Position numbers and translations under genes: made by a program
Shown: positions 14,548 to 27,606 of the stretch, piece by piece
How the letters are laid out: each line of letters opens with the position of its first letter
How positions within the stretch are numbered: the first letter of the stretch is position 1
Notes under the pieces: model-generated
Database searches by the model: none
Told to the model about the DNA's origin: nothing
Seen by the model: the letters and a program-made list of their open reading frames with translations, nothing else
Assembly: GCA_035276475.1 (NCBI GenBank)
Contig: DATELQ010000165.1
Coordinates: 1 to 64,000 of the forward strand
Reading direction: 5' to 3'
Length of the DNA stretch: 64,000 bases
From: DATDFB01 sp035276475
GTDB lineage: Bacteria > Acidobacteriota > Thermoanaerobaculia > Gp7-AA8

Positions 14548-15935
14548 AGGACGTACCGCGACAAATCCTCGTCCTTGATCACGTCCGCCAGCACCCGCTG
14601 CACGTACGGCGCGTCGATCGTCACGCTCTGGCCGTCCATGTCCGAGGCCTCGAACGACAGCTCGTCGAGGAGGCGCTCGAGGATCGTGTGAAGCCTCCGG
14701 GCGCCGATGTTCTCGGTCTTGTCGTTCACCAGCGCGGCGTAGCGCGCCACCTCGGCGATGGCGTCGTCGGCGAAGTTCAGGGTCACCCCTTCAGTCGACA
14801 GCAGGGCGGTGTACTGGGTGGTCAGGGCGTTCTTCGGCTCGCGGAGGATGCGCACGAAGTCGTTCTCGGTCAGCGACTCCAGCTCGACGCGGATCGGGAA
14901 GCGCCCCTGCAGCTCCGGGATCAGGTCGCTCGGCTTGGCGACGTGGAACGCGCCGGCGGCGATGAAGAGGATGTGGTCCGTCTTCACCATCCCGTACTTC
15001 GTGTTCACCGTCGTCCCTTCGACGATGGGCAACAGGTCGCGCTGCACTCCCTCGCGCGAGACGTCGGGGCCGCTCGACGCCGCTTGGCGGCCGGCAATCT
15101 TGTCGATCTCGTCGAGGAAGACGATGCCGCTCTGCTCGACGCGCTCGATCGCTTCGCGCGCCACGTTCTGCTGGTCGACGAGCTTGTCAGCTTCCTCCTG
15201 CACGATCAGCGGCCGGGCCTCGCCGATGCGCATCTTCTTTCGCTTCGAGCGCCCGCCGAAGAGGCCGGGGAGCATGTCCTTCATGTTCACACCCATCTCT
15301 TCGACGCCCTGCGCGGTGAAGATCTCGAACGACGGGAACTGCTGCTCCTTCACGTCGATCTCGATCTCGCGCTCGTCGAGCGCCCCTTCGTCGAGCCACC
15401 GCCCGAGCTTCTCCCGCGTCGCGGTCGGCGACTCCTCCTCGGGCGTGCCGACGAACGCCGGCACTGCGCCGCTGCGGCGCGACTCCGGCAGAAGAAGGTC
15501 GAGGATCCGCTCGCGGGCGTTGTGCTCGGCCGTGGCGCGGTGGAGCTTGGCCTTCTCGTCGCGCACGAGCTTCACGCCGATTTCCGTCAAGTCGCGGACG
15601 ATCGACTCCACGTCGCGTCCGACGTAGCCGACCTCCGTGAATTTCGAGGCCTCGATTTTCATGAACGGCGAGTGCGTCAGGCGCGCCAAGCGCCGGGCGA
15701 TCTCCGTCTTCCCGACGCCGGTCGGGCCGATCATGATGATGTTCTTCGGCGCGATCTCGTCGCGCATCTCGACCGGCAGCTGCTGCCGCCGCCAGCGGTT
15801 GCGCAGGGCGATAGCCACGGCGCGCTTCGCCGCGGCCTGGCCGACGATGTACTTGTCGAGCTCGCGCACGATCTCGCGCGGCGTCAGCCGGTCGTGCGCC
15901 GTCTCGTCGATGCTTCCGGGAAGTTGAATGACCAT
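14544..15935 (-). CDS. hslU: ATP-dependent protease ATPase subunit HslU
   Basis: Unfoldase ring of the HslUV (ClpQY) protease, 463 residues. It binds and unfolds cytoplasmic substrates and threads them into HslV. N-terminal LTPREIVRELDKYIVGQAAAK, Walker A IGPTGVGKTEIARRLA near 56, the pore motif around EVGYVGRDVES, the intermediate domain (about 110-240), Walker B IVFLDEIDKIAG, sensor and C-terminal DEDLSRYVL tail that docks into HslV are all present. ATG 15935 is used; a TTG two codons earlier (15941) overlaps the hslV stop and is less likely. It follows hslV by 2 bp in an hslV-hslU pair. Confidence 0.96.
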   Translation of the reverse strand: MVIQLPGSIDETAHDRLTPREIVRELDKYIVGQAAAKRAVAIALRNRWRRQQLPVEMRDEIAPKNIIMIGPTGVGKTEIARRLARLTHSPFMKIEASKFTEVGYVGRDVESIVRDLTEIGVKLVRDEKAKLHRATAEHNARERILDLLLPESRRSGAVPAFVGTPEEESPTATREKLGRWLDEGALDEREIEIDVKEQQFPSFEIFTAQGVEEMGVNMKDMLPGLFGGRSKRKKMRIGEARPLIVQEEADKLVDQQNVAREAIERVEQSGIVFLDEIDKIAGRQAASSGPDVSREGVQRDLLPIVEGTTVNTKYGMVKTDHILFIAAGAFHVAKPSDLIPELQGRFPIRVELESLTENDFVRILREPKNALTTQYTALLSTEGVTLNFADDAIAEVARYAALVNDKTENIGARRLHTILERLLDELSFEASDMDGQSVTIDAPYVQRVLADVIKDEDLSRYVL

Positions 15936-15937
15936 GA

Positions 15938-16474
15938 TCAAAGGCTCTCGACCGTTATGTTGTCGTTCGTATAGATGCAGATCGAGGCGGCGATGCGCAG
16001 CGCCTCGACGGCGACGTCGCGCGCGCTCATCGGCGTGTGCGCCACGAGAGCGCGCGCCGCGGCCAGCGCGTACGGACCGCCGCTGCCGATGGCTAGAATG
16101 CCGTCGTCGGGCTGAATGAGGTCGCCGGTGCCGGAGATGAGATACGCCTTCTCGCTGTTGGCGACGATGAGAAACGCCTGCAGCTGGCGCAGGTATTTGT
16201 CGAGCCGCCAGTCCTTCGCCAGCTCGACGACGGAGCGCTCCATGTTGCCGCGGTACTCCTCGAGCTTGGCCTCGAAGCGGGAGAAGAGCGCGAAGGCGTC
16301 GGCGGCGCTGCCGGCGAAGCCGGCCAGGATCTTGTCGTGGTACAGCCGGCGCACCTTGGCCGCGCCGTGCTTCATGACCGTGTTGCCGACCGTGACCTGC
16401 CCGTCGCCGGCCATGGCCACCTCGCCGTCGCGGCGGACGCAGATCACGGTCGTGGCGTGAATCGTCTCGTTCAT
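15938..16474 (-). CDS. hslV: ATP-dependent protease peptidase subunit HslV
   Basis: Proteolytic ring of HslUV, 178 residues, an N-terminal threonine hydrolase related to the proteasome beta subunit. The canonical mature start TTVICVRRDGEVAMAGDGQV follows a short propeptide MNETIHA, so Thr8 becomes the nucleophile after processing. Other hallmarks: TVGNTVMKHGAAKVRRLY, ILAGFAGSAADAFALFSRFE, LISGTGDLI and the glycine-rich AIGSGGPYALAAARAL. Start ATG 16474 overlaps the stop of the pseudouridine synthase gene (ATGA). Confidence 0.96.
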   Translation of the reverse strand: MNETIHATTVICVRRDGEVAMAGDGQVTVGNTVMKHGAAKVRRLYHDKILAGFAGSAADAFALFSRFEAKLEEYRGNMERSVVELAKDWRLDKYLRQLQAFLIVANSEKAYLISGTGDLIQPDDGILAIGSGGPYALAAARALVAHTPMSARDVAVEALRIAASICIYTNDNITVESL

Positions 16475-17181
16475 CGTGCGGATGCTATCGCGAAGCCGCC
16501 GGGCGGCGGCGCAACGATCGCGCCGAGCTCGTCGTGCTCGATCTTCCAGGCGTGCAGCATCAATCGCGCCGCCGGCGCGCCGCCGTAGCGGCGATCGCCG
16601 CGAACGGGATGCCCAATCGAGGCGAGGTGAATGCGGATCTGGTGCGTGCGTCCGGTCAGGATCTCCGCTTCGACGACGTTGCCGCCGCGCGGGCGGACGA
16701 TCGTGATCGCCTCTTTGCCGTCGATCGGCGAGTCGATCGTCTGCTCCTCGATCGCGCCGTCGATCACCGCGAGGTACGTCTTCCGAATCGCCCGCGACGC
16801 GAACAACGACGACAGCCGCGCCGCCGCCTTGCGGTTCCGCGCGAACACGACTGCGCCGCTCGTCGGCGTATCGAGGCGGTGCACGAGGTAGATCTCGCGG
16901 TACTGCACGCGCAGGATCTCTTCGAGCGAGATGGCGGAGCGATCGCGCGGCGGCTGCGTCGGCATGCCCGCGGGCTTGTCGACGGCGAGCCAGTTGTCGG
17001 TGATCGCCAGAACCGTCAGCGCCGGCAGTTCCTCGGCGATCCGCAGCTCGTCGCCATCGACCTCACGCGACGCCACGCGCACCGGCCGCGCATTCACGAG
17101 CACGCGTCCGGCGGCGATCATCTCGCGCGCCTTGCGGCGGGAGAGATTGAAGCGGAGGGCGAGAGCCTGATCGAGGCGCAT
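16471..17181 (-). CDS. RluA-family RNA pseudouridine synthase
   Basis: Pseudouridine synthase of 236 residues that isomerises uridines in rRNA or tRNA. N-terminal S4 RNA-binding domain (MRLDQALALRFNLSRRKARE, GRVLVNARPV) and catalytic domain with the family motif VHRLDTPTSGAVVFAR, whose Asp attacks the base, plus GRTHQIRIHLASIGHPVRGD. It lies between recA and hslV on the same strand and its stop overlaps the hslV start. The specific RNA site (RluC, RluD or TruC-like) cannot be told from sequence alone; its length is at the short end of the family. Confidence 0.9.
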   Translation of the reverse strand: MRLDQALALRFNLSRRKAREMIAAGRVLVNARPVRVASREVDGDELRIAEELPALTVLAITDNWLAVDKPAGMPTQPPRDRSAISLEEILRVQYREIYLVHRLDTPTSGAVVFARNRKAAARLSSLFASRAIRKTYLAVIDGAIEEQTIDSPIDGKEAITIVRPRGGNVVEAEILTGRTHQIRIHLASIGHPVRGDRRYGGAPAARLMLHAWKIEHDELGAIVAPPPGGFAIASAR

Positions 17182-17201
17182 CGCCCTCCGCTAACGAATT
17201 C

Positions 17202-18254
17202 CTACCGCGCGGCTTTCCGAGGCTGCTCGCCGCCTTCGATCACCGTCAGCTCCGGGCCGCCGATGCCCAGGGCCCGGCGGACCTTCCCTTCGATCTCGCC
17301 GGCGAGGTCGGCGTTCTCCTTGATGAACAGCTTGGCGTTCTCGCGGCCCTGTCCGAGCCGCACGTCGCCGTAGGAGAACCAGGAGCCCGACTTCTCGATC
17401 AGCTTGTGCTCCATGCCGATGTCGAGGAGCTCGCCGGTCTTGGAGATCCCCTCGCCGTAGCCGACATCGAACTCCGCCTGGCGGAACGGTGCGGCGCACT
17501 TGTTCTTGACCACCTTCACCTTCACGCGCGAGCCGACCACCTCGTCGCCTTCCTTGATCTGGTTCGTGCGGCGGATGTCGATGCGCACCGAGGAGTAGAA
17601 CTTCAACGCCCGGCCGCCGGTGGTCGTCTCGGGGTTGCCGAACATCACACCGATCTTCTCGCGAATTTGGTTAATGAAAATGAGACACGTTTTTGACTTC
17701 GAAACGACGCCTGTTAATTTGCGCAGCGCTTGTGACATTAATCGTGCCTGCAAGCCCATCTGCGCTTCGCCCATCTCGCCTTCGAGCTCCGCGCGCGGCA
17801 CGAGCGCGGCGACGGAGTCGATGACCACGACGTCGATGGCCGCGCTGCGCACCAGCACCTCGGCGATCTCCAGCGCCTGCTCGCCGCTGTCCGGCTGGGA
17901 GACGATGAGGTTGTCGATGTCGACGCCGAGCTTCTTCGCATACTCCGCGTCGAGGGCGTGCTCGGCGTCGATGAACGCCGCCAGGCCGCCGGTCTGCTGG
18001 GCCTCGGCGATGATGTGCAGCGAGAGCGTCGTCTTGCCCGACGATTCCGGGCCGAAGATCTCCACGATGCGGCCGCGCGGAACGCCGCCGACGCCGAGGG
18101 CCGCGTCGACGCCGATCGACCCGGTGGAGATCGCGCTGATCGGCTGAAACTCCTTCGCGCCGAGGCGCATGATCGAGCCTTTGCCGAACTGGCGCTCGAT
18201 CTGCGTGAGCGCGGTTTCGGCCGCTTTCAATTTGTCAGTGGGGACGGTTGCCAT
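17202..18254 (-). CDS. recA: Recombinase RecA
   Basis: DNA strand-exchange protein and co-protease of the SOS response, 350 residues, cytoplasmic. Walker A FGPESSGKTTL, Walker B VVVIDSVAALVPRAE, the L1/L2 DNA loops (EMGEAQMGLQARLMSQALRK and FINQIREKIGVMFGNPETTT) and KNKCAAPFRQAEFD are all canonical. Start ATG 18254 is set by AGGAG 6 nt upstream; longer in-frame starts at 18269 and 18407 lack sites. A TTGACG/TACACT promoter (17-bp spacing) with an overlapping palindrome lies about 80-115 bp upstream, consistent with LexA-type control. Terminus ...IEGGEQPRKAAR is short, as in many non-proteobacterial RecAs. Confidence 0.97.
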   Translation of the reverse strand: MATVPTDKLKAAETALTQIERQFGKGSIMRLGAKEFQPISAISTGSIGVDAALGVGGVPRGRIVEIFGPESSGKTTLSLHIIAEAQQTGGLAAFIDAEHALDAEYAKKLGVDIDNLIVSQPDSGEQALEIAEVLVRSAAIDVVVIDSVAALVPRAELEGEMGEAQMGLQARLMSQALRKLTGVVSKSKTCLIFINQIREKIGVMFGNPETTTGGRALKFYSSVRIDIRRTNQIKEGDEVVGSRVKVKVVKNKCAAPFRQAEFDVGYGEGISKTGELLDIGMEHKLIEKSGSWFSYGDVRLGQGRENAKLFIKENADLAGEIEGKVRRALGIGGPELTVIEGGEQPRKAAR

Positions 18255-18333
18255 CCGATTCTCCTTCATTGGTTTTGGGAGTGCGGCCGAAGGTCGATGA
18301 GGCTTGGGAAGCCATGCGTGCGGGTTGGAAGCG

Positions 18334-18371
18334 AGTGTAGGGAGAGTGCCGCGATGCGTCAAGAAACGCAT
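18334..18371 (-). promoter_or_regulatory. recA promoter with overlapping palindrome (candidate SOS box)
   Basis: On the minus strand, -35 TTGACG (18362-18357), 17-bp spacer, -10 TACACT (18339-18334). A perfect inverted repeat ATGCGT-N6-ACGCAT (18354-18371) overlaps the -35, the place where LexA or a similar repressor would bind. The sequence matches none of the classical LexA boxes I know. Confidence 0.65.
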
Positions 18372-18406
18372 GGTAATGTGCGGGTATTCGACGCAAAACT
18401 CTACCA

Positions 18407-21403
18407 ATGGTAGGGCGGACGCTGCCGGGAGCGCTCCTCTTCGGATCGGGCTTCTGCGCTCTCGTTTACCAGACGGCGTGGCTGCGGCAGTTCCGGTTGA
18501 TCTTCGGCGCGTCGACGTTCGCCACGGCCGCGGTGTTGGCGATCTTCATGGGGGGCCTCGGCCTCGGCAGCGCGCTCCTCGGCAAGCGCGCCGACCGCCA
18601 TCCGCAGCCGCTCCGCTTCTACGGGAACCTCGAGCTGATGATCGCCGCCTCGGCGGCGCTGTCGCCGCTGCTGCTGTGGCTCATCGCGAAGGTGTACTTC
18701 GCTCTCGGCGGGTCGGTGGTGCTCGGCCTTCCCGGCGCGAGCGTGGTGCGATTGATTCTCTCGACGCTCGTCCTCGGCGTGCCGACGATTCTGATGGGCG
18801 GCACGCTCCCCGCCGCGGCGCGCGCGGTGGAGACGGACGACGACGAAGGGCGCCGCCGCCTCGCGCTGCTCTACGGCATGAACACGCTGGGGGCGGTGGC
18901 GGGGACGCTGCTGTCGACGTTCTGGCTGCTGGAGGCGCTGGGGAACCGCGGGACGTTGTTCGTGGCGGTGGCGATCAACGTGGTGGTCGCGGTGATCGCG
19001 AAGGGCGCAGGGGGCAGGGCGCAGGGCGCAGGTGATGAACGGGAAGGCGGTGGCGCGGCGGAGAAACGCATCCTCATCGCCGCCGCGGTCGTCGGCTTCG
19101 CCTTCCTCCTCATGGAGCTCGTCTGGTACCGCATGCTCGCGCCGCTCCTCGGCGGCTCCACCTTCACCTTCGGCCTGATCCTCGCCATCGCCCTCCTCGG
19201 CATCGGCCTCGGCGGCGCGGCCTACGCGTTCTGGAGCGGCAACCGCCGCGCCACGCCCGCCGGATTTGCGCTCACTTGCTCGCTGGAGGCGGCGGCGATC
19301 GCCATTCCGTTCGCCCTCGGCGACCGCATCGCCGTTCTGGCCAACCTCCTCCGCGGCGTCGGCGCCGAGGGGTTCGGCGGATATGTCTTCGGCTGGACCG
19401 TTGTCACCGCCATCGTCGTCTTTCCCGCAGCCGTCGTCGCCGGCGTCCAGTTCCCGCTCCTCATCTCTTTATTGGGCAGCGGCGACGAGAACGTCGGCCA
19501 CCAGGTCGGCCTCGCCTACGCCTGGAACACCGCCGGCGCCATCGCCGGCTCGCTGGCGGGCGGCTTCGGCATCCTGCCGCTTCTCACTGCGCCGGGCACA
19601 TGGCGGCTCGTCGTCGTGCTGCTGGCGATCACCGCAATCGCCTTCTCGTGGCGATCGACGCTCATCGCCGTCGCCGCCGTCGCCCTCACCTTCACGCTCG
19701 GGCCGACCGCCGTCTGGCGCCACTCCGGCATCGGCGCCGGCCGGGCGCCGGCGCACGACTCGCCGAACGCGATTCGCGAATGGGAGTACCGCAACCGCCG
19801 GCAGCTCGTCTGGGACGTCGACGGCCGCGAGTCGAGCGTCGCGCTGATCGACGGCAGCGACTACGCCTTCGTCGTGAACGGCAAGGTCGACGGCAGCGCG
19901 CGCGGCGACGCCGGAACACAGATCATGGCCGGTCTCGTCGGCGCGATCCTCCACCCGAATCCCAAACGCGCGCTCGTCGTCGGCCTCGGCACGGGCAGCA
20001 CGGCCGGCTGGTACGGCGCAGTCCCGTCGATGGAGCGCGTCGACGTCGTCGAGCTCGAGCCGGCCATTCTCCGCGTCGCCGCCGCCTGCGCGCCGGTGAA
20101 CCGCGACGTTCTCCACAACAAGAAGGTTCACATCCGCATCGCCGACGCGCGCGAAGTCCTCCTCACCACGCGCGACACGTACGACCTCATTTTCAGCGAG
20201 CCGTCGAACCCCTACCGCGCCGGCATCGCCTCGCTCTTCACGCAGGAGTTCTACCGCGCCGCCGCCGCGCGGCTGCGCGAGCGGGGCATCTTCCTGCAGT
20301 GGGTGCAGGCGTACGACATCGACAGCCAGACGATTCGCACGATCTACGCGACGCTCGGCAGCGTCTTCCCGTTCGTGGAGACGTGGACGACGGACAGCGG
20401 CGACCTACTGCTCGTGGCCACGCGGCAACCGCTGGCGCACGACGCCGCGCGGCAACGCGTCGCGCAGGAGCCCTTCCGCAGCGCGCTGTCGAACGCCTGG
20501 CGTGTCGAGTCGTTCGAAGGCTTTCTCGGTCACTTCCTCGCGCGCGACACGCTGGCGCGCACGCTCGCCAAGAATGAGGAGCTGAACACCGACGACAAGA
20601 CGCCCATCGAGTTCGGCTTCGCCCGCGGCCTCGGCGGCAAGGAGCGCTTCGACATGAACCAGCTCGCGGCGCTCGCGCGCACTCGCGGCGAGGACCGCCC
20701 GGCGATCGGCGGCGTCGACTGGAACCGCTACTACGCCGAGCGCGCCACGATGCCGTGGGTGAATGCGCTGCCGGCGCAGACGACGGCGGAGCTGCAGGCG
20801 CGGCACAACGCCTCCGTCGACTTCGACAACGCGCGTCTCGACAACGTCGCGGCGGCGTGGCGCGCGCACCGCTGGACGCCAGTGAACAGCGGCGAGCTCG
20901 CCGCGATCGGCGATTCGCTCGCCGACGGCGGCGACGACGCGGCGATCGCGTTCGCCGAGCGCCTACGCCCGCTGCGTCCGATCGACGCCGACGCCATCGA
21001 GGCGCGTCTCGCCTTCCGCAAAGGCAATCACGCCCTCTCAGCGGCGCTCTGCGAAAAGGTGTTCACCGCGTCGCGCAGCAACCCGTGGCCGACGGTCGAT
21101 CTCGTCGGCCGCACGCTCGACGTCGCCAACGTTCTCGGCCAGCAGCACGCATTCTCGGCTCCGCTCGTCCGCGCGTTGGAGAAACCATTCGCCGCGGGGC
21201 AGTGGAACGACACGCGCCGCGGCTACCGCGCGCAGATCGCCATCGACATGGAGGGCTGCGGCCCGCACGCCATCGCCGCGTTGCGCGCCCTCGAGCCGTG
21301 GCCGCCGTGGGACGAGACGATGCTGAAGGCGCGCGCCGACTGCCTCGGCAAGAAGGGCGATTTGGAAGAGTTCAGGCGGTCCGAGCCAGCTCCGCTTCAA
21401 TAG
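18407..21403 (+). CDS. Membrane-embedded spermidine-synthase-like protein with long C-terminal extension
   Basis: A 998-residue fusion. Residues 1-200 and about 215-450 hold two blocks of TM helices starting LLFGSGFCALVYQTAWLRQF and containing VPTILMGGTLPAAARA, the polytopic domain found fused to spermidine-synthase-like proteins. Residues about 470-730 form a Rossmann aminopropyltransferase/methyltransferase-like domain with the nucleotide-binding loop LVVGLGTGSTAGWYGAV near 521 and DVVELEPAIL. The last 270 residues are helical and TPR-like. A Gly-rich linker near 200-215 (KGAGGRAQGAGDEREG) is encoded by GCAGGG repeats. Substrate is unknown; true spermidine synthesis is doubtful. Start ATG 18407, divergent from recA. 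Paralogue at 49724. The last 32 bp overlap the convergent udgX gene. Confidence 0.75.
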   Translation: MVGRTLPGALLFGSGFCALVYQTAWLRQFRLIFGASTFATAAVLAIFMGGLGLGSALLGKRADRHPQPLRFYGNLELMIAASAALSPLLLWLIAKVYFALGGSVVLGLPGASVVRLILSTLVLGVPTILMGGTLPAAARAVETDDDEGRRRLALLYGMNTLGAVAGTLLSTFWLLEALGNRGTLFVAVAINVVVAVIAKGAGGRAQGAGDEREGGGAAEKRILIAAAVVGFAFLLMELVWYRMLAPLLGGSTFTFGLILAIALLGIGLGGAAYAFWSGNRRATPAGFALTCSLEAAAIAIPFALGDRIAVLANLLRGVGAEGFGGYVFGWTVVTAIVVFPAAVVAGVQFPLLISLLGSGDENVGHQVGLAYAWNTAGAIAGSLAGGFGILPLLTAPGTWRLVVVLLAITAIAFSWRSTLIAVAAVALTFTLGPTAVWRHSGIGAGRAPAHDSPNAIREWEYRNRRQLVWDVDGRESSVALIDGSDYAFVVNGKVDGSARGDAGTQIMAGLVGAILHPNPKRALVVGLGTGSTAGWYGAVPSMERVDVVELEPAILRVAAACAPVNRDVLHNKKVHIRIADAREVLLTTRDTYDLIFSEPSNPYRAGIASLFTQEFYRAAAARLRERGIFLQWVQAYDIDSQTIRTIYATLGSVFPFVETWTTDSGDLLLVATRQPLAHDAARQRVAQEPFRSALSNAWRVESFEGFLGHFLARDTLARTLAKNEELNTDDKTPIEFGFARGLGGKERFDMNQLAALARTRGEDRPAIGGVDWNRYYAERATMPWVNALPAQTTAELQARHNASVDFDNARLDNVAAAWRAHRWTPVNSGELAAIGDSLADGGDDAAIAFAERLRPLRPIDADAIEARLAFRKGNHALSAALCEKVFTASRSNPWPTVDLVGRTLDVANVLGQQHAFSAPLVRALEKPFAAGQWNDTRRGYRAQIAIDMEGCGPHAIAALRALEPWPPWDETMLKARADCLGKKGDLEEFRRSEPAPLQ

Positions 21404-21980
21404 CCGCGCGGATCTTCTTCAAATCGTCGATGAACCGCTTCGTCTCCGCGCGCCGCCCCTCGTCCGTCGGCGCGCGCAGGATCGACGACGGGTGCACGGT
21501 CGCCGTCACGAGCGGCGCGAGCGGCGACTTCACGAACTCGCCGCGCTGCACGGACACGCGGAACTTCGGCCCGATCACGGCCTGCGCGGCGGTCGACCCG
21601 AGGCAGATGATCGCTTGCGGCTTGACCACGCGGATCTCGGCGTCGAGCCAGGGGCGGCAGGCGTTGATCTCGGTGCCGTTCGGCTTCTTGTGAATGCGCC
21701 GTTTGCCGCGCGGCTCCCACTTGAAATGCTTCACCACGTTCGTGACGTAGACCTTCGTCCGGTCGATGCCGGCCTCGCCGAGGGCCTTGTCGAGGAGCGC
21801 GCCGGCGGGGCCCACGAACGGCCGTCCCGCGAGGTCTTCCTTGTCGCCGGGCTGCTCGCCGATGAACATCACCGTCGACGTCGATTTCCCTTCGCCGAAG
21901 ACCGTCTGCGTGCCGGTCTTCCAGAGGTCGCAGGCCCTGCAATCGGCTGCCTCCGCCTTCAACGTCGAGAGCGCGCTCAC
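21372..21980 (-). CDS. udgX: Uracil-DNA glycosylase UdgX (cross-linking type)
   Basis: Iron-sulfur uracil-DNA glycosylase of 202 residues that removes uracil from DNA. The diagnostic UdgX loop KRRIHKKP is present at 93-100; its His (residue 97) is the one known to form a covalent bond with the abasic sugar. Four cysteines for the 4Fe-4S cluster fit CRAC (14, 17) and 108 and 126. Motif A is GEQPGDKEDLAGRPFVGPAG and the distal motif is TVHPSSILR. Start ATG 21980 lies 3 bp after the ATP-grasp-like gene, so they are cotranscribed. The gene ends inside the convergent spermidine-synthase-like gene (32-bp overlap). Confidence 0.93.
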   Translation of the reverse strand: MSALSTLKAEAADCRACDLWKTGTQTVFGEGKSTSTVMFIGEQPGDKEDLAGRPFVGPAGALLDKALGEAGIDRTKVYVTNVVKHFKWEPRGKRRIHKKPNGTEINACRPWLDAEIRVVKPQAIICLGSTAAQAVIGPKFRVSVQRGEFVKSPLAPLVTATVHPSSILRAPTDEGRRAETKRFIDDLKKIRAAIEAELARTA

Positions 21981-21983
21981 GCC

Positions 21984-23174
21984 TCAGTGCAGTGCAACAG
22001 ACGAACCGACCCAGGTGAACTGCTTGTTGAAGTCGACGCCGAGCATCTTTCCGCGCGAGAGCCGCACGAGGTTCTGGCAGAGCACCGGCTGCGCCTCGTC
22101 GTCGGGGCGGAGGAACATCATCCGGATCTCGACCTTCACGCCGCCGTCCAGCGCCTGCAGCGCCGGCGCGTACTCGATCTTCTCCTGAATGCACCACGAC
22201 GAGCGCTCGCTCTCCGGAATGGCGTCGAGGTCCGCCGCCGTGGGCTCGACGTTGACGCCGCCGCCGGCGAAGGAGAAGAGCGGCTTCAGCACGTACGCTC
22301 GCGCGAAGTCGTCCGGCACGCGCGCGACGTCGGAAACGAACGTCGCGCGCGGCACGGACGGATGGTCGAGAAACGGCAGCGAGAACTTCGACCACACCCA
22401 GTACCAGTTCGGGTGCGGCGCCCACTCGACGTCGAGCGTGTCGCGATAGTCGAAGGGGACTTCGATGTTCTTCTTCAGCAGCTCGTCGAAGACGACGCGG
22501 TTGTAGATGCGGCGGACGCGCGTGCCGTCGCGGCAGAAGAGCTGGTTGCCGCGCCGCGTCAGATCGCGCGGGTCGACGGACTCGACGCCGAAGAGGAGCT
22601 TCGTGGCGGCGAAGTCGGGATAGGTCTTCTGCGCGCGCGGCTCGATGTCCATGAGGATCACTTCGTGCGGGTCGTGTTCGCCGACGATGGTTCGCCGCGC
22701 CAGGCGGATGAAGGCGTCGCGGTCGAGGCCCGAGAACCAGCACGACCACGGCCGGTCGAGGCCATCCATGCCGCGCAGGGCGTCGCGCCAGACGTCGCGC
22801 TGCACGACCTGGAACGCGGTGAGCGACGGGAATCCCTGCAGCTCGATGAGCTTCGGCACGTACGCGTCGCCGTCGCGCACGACAGCGAAGTCGATCTGCG
22901 TGAAATTCGGCAGCGCGTCCATGCCCGGAACGTCCCAGCGCTCCGGGATGGCGCGCTTCATTGCCGCGATGCGTGCGGGGTCGGAGAGCTGCCCGAGGAT
23001 TGCCTTCGCCGCGTCGACGATGCGCTCGCGAAAATACGCAGGAAGGAAGAGTGGAGTCTCGGCGAGGCGGAACTCGAACGTGCAGTCGAGCCGCCGCGAG
23101 ATCTCGCGCTGCATCCAGGCGTAGCGCTCCTCGGTGAACTGCACGTTGAAGAGCTCGCGGTAGTGCGGATCCAT
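21984..23174 (-). CDS. ATP-grasp-like protein of unknown function
   Basis: A 396-residue protein that I cannot name. Start ATG 23174 (MDPHYRELFNVQFTEERYAW) is chosen because the longer frame to 23792 runs antisense through the kinase. Features: KLIELQGFPSLTAFQ near 110, IYNRVVFDELLKKN near 220, and YVLKPLFSFAGGGVNV near 290, which resembles the ATP-binding beta-strand and glycine loop of ATP-grasp ligases; KIEYAPALQ and VKVEIRMMFL follow. An ATP-dependent carboxylate-amine ligation is therefore possible. It sits 42 bp from the divergent kinase gene and directly precedes udgX. Two further ligases lie at 28.6-30.7 kb, so it may belong to the same pathway; that link is inference. Confidence 0.55.
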   Translation of the reverse strand: MDPHYRELFNVQFTEERYAWMQREISRRLDCTFEFRLAETPLFLPAYFRERIVDAAKAILGQLSDPARIAAMKRAIPERWDVPGMDALPNFTQIDFAVVRDGDAYVPKLIELQGFPSLTAFQVVQRDVWRDALRGMDGLDRPWSCWFSGLDRDAFIRLARRTIVGEHDPHEVILMDIEPRAQKTYPDFAATKLLFGVESVDPRDLTRRGNQLFCRDGTRVRRIYNRVVFDELLKKNIEVPFDYRDTLDVEWAPHPNWYWVWSKFSLPFLDHPSVPRATFVSDVARVPDDFARAYVLKPLFSFAGGGVNVEPTAADLDAIPESERSSWCIQEKIEYAPALQALDGGVKVEIRMMFLRPDDEAQPVLCQNLVRLSRGKMLGVDFNKQFTWVGSSVALH

Positions 23175-23200
23175 GAAAGGCCAGTGTACCTTCGCCGCCG

Positions 23201-23206
23201 TATACT
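23201..23206 (+). promoter_or_regulatory. -10 box of the large kinase gene
   Basis: TATACT ending 10 nt before ATG 23217, with no ribosome site between, consistent with a leaderless or nearly leaderless transcript. No good -35 is visible. Confidence 0.45.
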
Positions 23207-23216
23207 CCCTAGATCC

Positions 23217-26894
<3,678 letters not shown>

Positions 26895-27606
26895 ACGCCT
26901 TCGACCTGCAGGCCGGCGGCGCTCAGCATCTCGCCGATTTCAGCGGCCGTGAAGACCCACGTCGCCGCTGCCTTCGTCTCGCGCTCGTTGCCTTTGGCGA
27001 AGGTGTACTCGATGTCGAGGCGGCTCTCCGCCGTGTCGTATCGATTCGTGCTTTGGAACACGATGTCGCCCACCTCGATCGTGCGCTCGCGCTGCAGGTT
27101 GGGGAGGAGCGACTCCGCCGTCGCGCCGGTTTCGAGCACGAAGGCCGCGCCGCTCTTGAGCGTGCGCGCGATTCCGCGCAGGAGCTCGCGCGTCTCCGCG
27201 CGCGGGAAGTAGCCGAAGCTGTTGCCGAAGCAGAGGGCGCCGTCGAAGCGGCGCTCCCACGGCAGGTCGCGGATGTCGCGTTTCTCCCACGCGATCTCCG
27301 GGCCGCGCTGCTTCGCGACGTCGAGGAAGTCGTCGGAGAGGTCCACGCCGGTCATCGCGTAGCCGGCGTTTGCGAGCGGAATCGTGTAGCGGCCGGCGCC
27401 GCAGGCGACGTCGAGGAGCTCTTTGCCATGAAACACGCTGCGCAGGAACGCCATCTCCGCCTCGCTCGGCGGCGGCGCGACGTTCACCCAGAACTCGACC
27501 GCGAGGCCGTTGAAAAAAGTGGTCGTCCAGTCGGAATACACGTCATCTCCTCCATGCAGGAATGCAGTGGACGGGCGAGGAGATGTTCAGAAGCTTTCTG
27601 CGTGAG

